From Acinetobacter kanungonis (GTDB lineage Bacteria; Pseudomonadota; Gammaproteobacteria; Pseudomonadales; Moraxellaceae), in NCBI RefSeq assembly GCF_009939195.1, contig NZ_JAACKC010000001.1:365665-429664 (forward strand): a stretch of DNA of 64,000 nt. The letters are read 5' to 3'. This document shows positions 59,887-64,000 of this stretch, one piece after another. How positions within the stretch are numbered: position 1 is the first letter of the stretch; each line of letters starts with the position of its first letter. The notes below the pieces were generated by a model. The model was not told the origin of the DNA and did no database searches. It saw only the letters and a list, made by a program, of their open reading frames with translations. A program made the position numbers and the translations under genes.

Positions 59887-60059
59887 AAGATAGTCTGAGT
59901 TTGTAAAACTATTATGATCAAACTGAATAAATCATAGCAGAAATATCCTTATAAAATTTGATTATTCAGGATGATACTTTATTGTCTCATTACAGCTCAG
60001 CATTGTTTTCATCAAGCACTAAAAAGCCAATGTCTTCGCCATCCACCAATTTATAGGTA
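59887..60059. other. Non-coding tail of the PglZ cassette
   Basis: No complete gene. Reading the minus strand, 59990-60056 gives YKLVDGEDIGFLVLDEN-like codons that may belong to the hsdM-like remnant to the right. Confidence 0.45.
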
Positions 60060-60192
60060 AAGTTAATTGCTTTTCAAAAAAAAAGATATGCCCATAGACA
60101 TGAAAATCGTCTGCACCTATTTTGCCACGTAAGGTATTGGCAATATGCCATCGTTGTTTTTGTAGCTGTTACAGTTGTACTTGGGTCATTGT
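60060..60192 (-). pseudogene. Apparent hsdM (type I methylase) N-terminal remnant
   Basis: From an ATG at 60190-60192 the minus strand reads MTQVQL, an in-frame TAA, then QLQKQRWHIANTLRGKIGADDFHVYG. This matches the usual HsdM opening (LWNIADTLRGKMNADEF). The frame contains a stop and continues only a few codons. A short decayed fragment of a type I restriction-modification gene is the simplest reading. Confidence 0.6.
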
Positions 60193-60328
60193 TATAGAAA
60201 TCCAAAGAAAATATTAAAGCGTAAATAGTTTACCGAAAATTAAAGATTTTTCAGCAAAAAAAAAGGGAGAAAGACAAGATTTGCCGTACTCCAATGAGAT
60301 CGAGCTGATCTCAAAATTGTATTGAAAA

Positions 60329-61345
60329 TTAACCACTCCACAGTATATATCCATTTTCTCGCGCTTGTTGGTAAGCCCAATCAGCGACACGATGTGATCG
60401 CTGTAAATCCGTTAAAAAGCCTAGCTGTGATATTTCTGTAGCAATGATGTGGTCATGTAAGTGATTACGCTCAACCCATAAAGCTCTAAAATTTTCAGAG
60501 GCTAAATAATTACTCTTTTTCGCATTACACTTGTCATCAGCAAGTACAAAATTATGTCCCGTATCTGCGGGATATAAAGACCATGGAATAAAATGATCCA
60601 CTGCATGTTTAGAATGTTTCAGGTTTTTAGCACAGTAAAAGCATTTACCATCTTGCAAGTCTAATAAAATATGTGCCACTTGCCCTAACTGACTCCGAAT
60701 CGGAGCAAACATAAACTCATTTAAATCAGGTAATCCGTCTAACACAACTAAATTTTGCCGATTCGCACGAATATAGTCGATCCATCGCTTTTGGCAGAGC
60801 TCTTCAATAATTTCACTGAATTGTCTTAAACAGTACATAGCTTGGGGCAACAAGTTCAGTTGTTGCTTTGAGTCTTGCACGCGATAGAGAAATTCATGCG
60901 ATTGTCCATTAACATTTTGCAGGTAAACCACTGGCATTTGCTTAACTGTTGCCGCAATGGTCTTCTTTAGTTTTTCCCAATACAAAATATCTCTTCTAAC
61001 TGCAGCGATGGTCTTAAATTGTTGTTGTGCATTTCGAATGATATTAACAATTGAGGCTTGCTTACCCGTACTTTGTTGAAGAATAAAAGGATCATGCTGA
61101 TTAAACTGAAATGGCAAAGACTGCTTCCAATACAGATCAATAAACTTCTCTGCAATATCTTGGTAGCCCAGGCTTATGCTATCCCCGCAGTCTTGACCTT
61201 GTTCAATCACAAGACGAGTCAAACTCATCAATAAGGCAAATTTATAGGTCGACGTGAATGTGCCAGACTGCAGAATTTGTTGAATATGTTTTAGAAATCG
61301 TAATTGCTCTTGAGCTGTTGGAATTGTCTGATGTGCCGAGATCAT
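60329..61345 (-). CDS. HNH endonuclease domain protein
   Basis: This 338-residue protein has a C-terminal HNH nuclease. CFYCAKNLKHSKHAVDHFIPWSLYPADTGHNFVLADDKCNAKKSN-type zinc and catalytic positions are at about 230-275: CxxC, the DHFIPW His, and the N and CNxxK parts. The N-terminal 200 residues are helical with a YWKQSLPFQF-type segment and are of unknown fold. Its start is directly adjacent to the stop of the upstream methyltransferase gene, so the two form a coupled pair. It could be a restriction-type nuclease. Confidence 0.82.
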   Translation of the reverse strand: MISAHQTIPTAQEQLRFLKHIQQILQSGTFTSTYKFALLMSLTRLVIEQGQDCGDSISLGYQDIAEKFIDLYWKQSLPFQFNQHDPFILQQSTGKQASIVNIIRNAQQQFKTIAAVRRDILYWEKLKKTIAATVKQMPVVYLQNVNGQSHEFLYRVQDSKQQLNLLPQAMYCLRQFSEIIEELCQKRWIDYIRANRQNLVVLDGLPDLNEFMFAPIRSQLGQVAHILLDLQDGKCFYCAKNLKHSKHAVDHFIPWSLYPADTGHNFVLADDKCNAKKSNYLASENFRALWVERNHLHDHIIATEISQLGFLTDLQRSHRVADWAYQQARENGYILWSG

Positions 61346-61936
61346 TTAACCCACCTGCTTCTTTAAAAGTATATTGAGCCATTCTTCTGTTCGATCTGGG
61401 CGTTTATCTAAAGTAATCCATTGTTGTAAAAGCAGTACACCATCTAATGCTGATAATAAATCCTGTGCTTGCTGTTCATTTAAATCAGTAAATTGCCGTC
61501 CATCTTTCTCTCTATCATTTTCCCCATATTTAAATGACATATAGAGCACTCCATTTAGCTTTAATGCATTTATCATTCTTCCAACGACTTCATTTAATTG
61601 ATGCCGCTCACAATGCAATAAAGATGCACATGCCCAAATACCGTTAAACTTAGACTGATCGGAAAAATCATAGAAGCTCTCTAATCGCACTTGCTGGCCC
61701 GTCTGGTGGCTTGCAAGTGCGACTAACTCTTTCGAATAATCGAGTGCTTCTACTCGATACCCTTTTCGCTTGAATGCTAAAGTATCTCGACCTGAGCCGC
61801 AGCCCAGATCGAGTATGAGTGCATCCTGAGGTAAATATTGTATAAAGGCTTGATATAAGCTTTCCATATCGACATTCAATGTCGCATTAAAAAATTCAGT
61901 AGCATTTTGATTGTAATAATTAAGCGTTTGATTCAT
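61346..61936 (-). CDS. Class I SAM-dependent methyltransferase (paired with HNH gene)
   Basis: This 196-residue Rossmann methyltransferase has motif I LILDLGCGSGRDTLAF (about 40-55) and the motif II acid in VEALDYSKEL. FNGIWACASLLHCE is motif IV-like. It lacks a DPPY/NPPY motif, so it is more like TehB/UbiE-type small-molecule methylases than DNA methylases. It is joined to the HNH nuclease gene without a gap. Target unknown. Confidence 0.85.
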   Translation of the reverse strand: MNQTLNYYNQNATEFFNATLNVDMESLYQAFIQYLPQDALILDLGCGSGRDTLAFKRKGYRVEALDYSKELVALASHQTGQQVRLESFYDFSDQSKFNGIWACASLLHCERHQLNEVVGRMINALKLNGVLYMSFKYGENDREKDGRQFTDLNEQQAQDLLSALDGVLLLQQWITLDKRPDRTEEWLNILLKKQVG

Positions 61937-61990
61937 TTGCTGCTTTCATTCTACTTTGAATGCAGTCTAGTCTACTAAAAAACAAAAAAA

Positions 61991-62013
61991 TAAGGGAACC
62001 GAAGTTCCCTATT
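61991..62013 (-). terminator. Terminator of the alpA-like gene
   Basis: AGGGAAC, CGAA and GTTCCCT form a hairpin (UUCG loop on the minus strand) followed by T7 in minus-strand direction. Confidence 0.85.
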
Positions 62014-62243
62014 TATTCTCGACTCGCCAACTTGTCTTCAATCCACTGATTGATTTCCCAAGCTGACCAGCCAATTCGATTTTGTGTAATTTTAACTTTC
62101 TTTGGAAATGTAGGATCATAATACGGTGAATTTTCATCCATCATTTCATAAATCGTTGAACGACAGACCCCAACAAACAGTACAACTTGCTTAATATTCA
62201 ATAATTGATTCATTTGAAATGTCTGACCTGTAAACGCATTCAT
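62013..62243 (-). CDS. AlpA-family excisionase/regulator
   Basis: This 76-residue MerR-like winged-helix protein of the AlpA group controls integrase or excision genes in prophages and islands. The pattern LLNIKQVVLFVGVCRSTIYEMM, then FPKKVKITQNRIGWSAWEINQWIEDK is diagnostic. AGGAGAAA lies about 10 bases ahead of the ATG at 62243; an internal ATG (MNQLLNIKQ) is an alternative start. No integrase gene is in the window. Confidence 0.88.
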   Translation of the reverse strand: MNAFTGQTFQMNQLLNIKQVVLFVGVCRSTIYEMMDENSPYYDPTFPKKVKITQNRIGWSAWEINQWIEDKLASRE

Positions 62244-62329
62244 GATGTTTTTCTCCTAATCATTGATGCGAGCGGCAATTCGCTCAGATCATAGGCACAC
62301 TCCTTATTTTTTTATGTCAGCATGGCTGT

Positions 62330-63256
62330 TCAGGCTTTCCCTACCGCCCTGACACTCTGCTGTAAGCCCTGCTGAAGATCCTGAACTTGCGTGAGATCAG
62401 GCTCATTTTTGGGATTTTGCGATAATGCTTCTCCTGCATAAAACTCCTCCACGATCTCCAGTCCCTCCTCCCCATCCACCTCGAACTGGGCATTGGCATA
62501 ACCTTGTCGTGCCATCTGATCTAAAGCGCTTTGGTTAAACCCAGCCGCTTTACTCTGCTGGTCAATTTCTTTGGCGGTTTGAATGGCTTCTTGTAAATGA
62601 ACCCTATCTCTGAGTGTCAGGTCCACGTAATACACAGGCGTACGATAACTTTGAGTGGTAGATTTACCTCGAAGGGTGAGCTGTAAAGGTAGACAGGACA
62701 ACAAGCCATTAGAGGCCGCATGGTAATAACGCAAGCGTGCTGCCAAAGTGCGGATACTGTTAAAGCCTGTGGTTCTAAAGATGAAGGTGCCAAACTCATC
62801 TGAGTCATCCAGATTCACATACAGTCGTCCATAGGGTTTGCACAGCCCGCCTTGTGCTAAAGGACAAAGGTCTGGCGATGGACAAGGATGCTGTTCAACA
62901 CCTTGTTGAGTCAGTCTTTGGCAGGTTTCTCCATTTCCAATACACACGGGTCGACCTGTTTGTTTATCAAATAAGCTGTACTCGGCTCTTAAGTTGAGAT
63001 CAGGATCATTAAAGATCATCCGTACAGGAATGCTACGGAGCTTCTGATTTTGAGCTTGAGTTTGATTTGAATTAGAGGCTTTAGCGCGAAGCTGTTCATC
63101 TAGAGGATGTTTGATCCATCCATCTTTGCTCTGGATTTGGCTGGTAATGGTAAATTGATCATCCTTTTCAGGCAGTCGTTTACCATTCTTTTCCACAATT
63201 TTGCCGATACTGATCCGACCGAGAATCGGTGGGGTAATCGCAAGTCCTTTAATCAT
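62330..63256 (-). CDS. Recombination-directionality-factor-like protein (island/plasmid type)
   Basis: This 308-residue protein resembles the 'hydrolase or metal-binding' / RDF-like proteins of integrative elements. Features are an N-terminal KGLAITPPILGRISIGK, a Cys-rich stretch (CIGNGETCQRLT, then HPCPSPDLCPLAQGGLCKPYG, about 107-140) likely binding zinc, GFNSIRTLAARLRYY, and a Gln/Glu-rich C-terminus. It lies between the YqaJ-type recombinase and alpA-like genes on the same strand. Family call rests on sequence pattern; the role is inferred. Confidence 0.72.
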   Translation of the reverse strand: MIKGLAITPPILGRISIGKIVEKNGKRLPEKDDQFTITSQIQSKDGWIKHPLDEQLRAKASNSNQTQAQNQKLRSIPVRMIFNDPDLNLRAEYSLFDKQTGRPVCIGNGETCQRLTQQGVEQHPCPSPDLCPLAQGGLCKPYGRLYVNLDDSDEFGTFIFRTTGFNSIRTLAARLRYYHAASNGLLSCLPLQLTLRGKSTTQSYRTPVYYVDLTLRDRVHLQEAIQTAKEIDQQSKAAGFNQSALDQMARQGYANAQFEVDGEEGLEIVEEFYAGEALSQNPKNEPDLTQVQDLQQGLQQSVRAVGKA

Positions 63257-63299
63257 GTTGATTTCCTCTGTTCATTCTTGATTTAAAATTGAATCGACA

Positions 63300-63326
63300 T
63301 AAAAAAGCCCATGCCGTGATGGGCAT
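63300..63326 (-). terminator. Hairpin between YqaJ-like and RDF-like genes
   Basis: GCCCATGCC and GGGCATGAGC-type complementary segments pair, with T6 on the minus-strand side. Confidence 0.7.
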
Positions 63327-63361
63327 GAGCACTTGTGTATGTAGGAACATTTTTGCTTAGG

Positions 63362-64000
63362 CTAAGTTGCATCACTATAGATTTGAAAACGCCGTGCGCC
63401 TTGTTTGGTGTTTGGAAATTGATTCAGATATTCTGGATGCTTTAGCAGTAAGGCTTTTGCATCTAAGCTGATGGAGTCTTTGGACTTCTTCCACGTCACC
63501 GAACCTGTTTTAAAGGTGGCACGTTCAGTTTTCTGCATCTTGGCTTGCAACTGATGTTTGAGTAGATCGAACTGTTCCTGATGCTTTTCGATTTGATTAC
63601 GTGCTTGAAGCAGTTGCTCAAACTGTTGATTGGCTTGTTCGTCTTCAGACAAATCCGTGGTCGAAAGTGGCACATGTTCTGGATAGAGTAATTGCAAGGC
63701 TTTGGCGGCCGATTCACTGGCATCGGCTTCAGGGGGAATATCTTTTTCTACGCAGTCCCAGAAGTAGCGTTCCGCATTGACAATATGTTGGATCACCGAT
63801 TCTGAACGGGTCACTTTAAAGATTCGGGTTTCATGTCCACAGAGTAAGATACAGATATGCGCGGCCTGTTTACCTGTCACCGCCAGTTGGTGTTGCACCT
63901 GACACAAGACATATAAAGGCACACCATCCCGCCACAGTTTAGCCCCATATTCCCCGGCGGTTTTACATTCCAGAATTTGTACTTCCTCACTCCCCACTAC
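63362..64000 (-). CDS. YqaJ-type viral recombinase, N-terminus beyond window
   Basis: This is a partial protein; its 5' end lies past position 64000. The visible part starts within the exonuclease core: ILECKTAGEYGAKLW contains the E-x-K catalytic pair of lambda-exonuclease-like YqaJ nucleases, and VPLYVLCQVQHQLAVTGKQAAHI the following helix. A coiled linker and C-terminal tail (SVTWKKSKDSISLDAKALLLKHPEYL) resemble YqaJ proteins of phages and integrative elements. Function: 5'-3' exonuclease for single-strand-annealing recombination. Confidence 0.82.
   Translation of the reverse strand, partial: VVGSEEVQILECKTAGEYGAKLWRDGVPLYVLCQVQHQLAVTGKQAAHICILLCGHETRIFKVTRSESVIQHIVNAERYFWDCVEKDIPPEADASESAAKALQLLYPEHVPLSTTDLSEDEQANQQFEQLLQARNQIEKHQEQFDLLKHQLQAKMQKTERATFKTGSVTWKKSKDSISLDAKALLLKHPEYLNQFPNTKQGARRFQIYSDAT

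Overview
The window looks like an Acinetobacter chromosome. The evidence is an AT-rich genome with ahpC, a desaturase/ferredoxin-reductase pair with a divergent TetR gene, rapA, hemL, thiE, rnk and glyA. It also has an Ata-type trimeric autotransporter followed by a TpgA-like partner gene, and an aspartate:alanine antiporter/aspartate 4-decarboxylase pair. No rRNA or tRNA gene and no CRISPR array was seen.

Positions 1-29,700 are mostly ordinary core or lineage genes: peroxiredoxin, O-methyltransferase, fatty-acid desaturation, RNA polymerase recycling, pseudouridine synthase, heme biosynthesis, thiamine, one-carbon metabolism, a lipoprotein lipase/esterase, a DnaQ-like exonuclease and small Acinetobacter-type hypotheticals. 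At 18,086-25,806 lies a roughly 2,290-residue trimeric autotransporter gene. Its extended signal peptide is separated from the rest by a one-base shortfall in a poly-A tract, so the gene is either phase-OFF or misread here. The aspT-aspD operon follows.

From about 30,000 onward the window is a mosaic accessory island. The left border holds an IS481-like transposase remnant interrupted by an IS3-family element whose orfB is frameshifted. Then come, leftward-transcribed, (a) an operon of a DprA/SLOG protein, a HAD hydrolase, a nuclease-RecQ helicase fusion, a coiled-coil protein, a phosphoribosyltransferase-like protein and a small helical protein (31,654-38,629); (b) a small unknown and a 1,576-residue SF1 helicase-nuclease (38,891-44,269); and (c) a decayed IS3 copy followed by two overlapping DUF262 genes, one with a DUF1524/HNH nuclease domain (44,961-49,246). 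Rightward-transcribed is (d) a compact five-gene cassette: DUF499-type ATPase, PglZ-fold protein, DUF1156 DNA methyltransferase, an unknown 166-residue protein and a SNF2/RapA-like helicase (49,638-59,886). This resembles a minimal BREX/DISARM-like antiphage system. Then follow (e) an apparent hsdM remnant, an HNH nuclease/methyltransferase pair (60,329-61,936), and (f) mobile-element genes: an AlpA-type regulator, a recombination-directionality-factor-like protein and a YqaJ-type recombinase cut by the window end.

The best candidates for little-described biology are operon (a), which joins nucleotide-handling domains (SLOG, HAD, PRTase) to a nuclease-RecQ effector, and cassette (d), which has the logic of BREX/DISARM (ATPase, PglZ, methylase, helicase) without their other hallmark genes. 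Two pairs of IS remnants and abrupt changes in AT richness suggest that these modules arrived separately.
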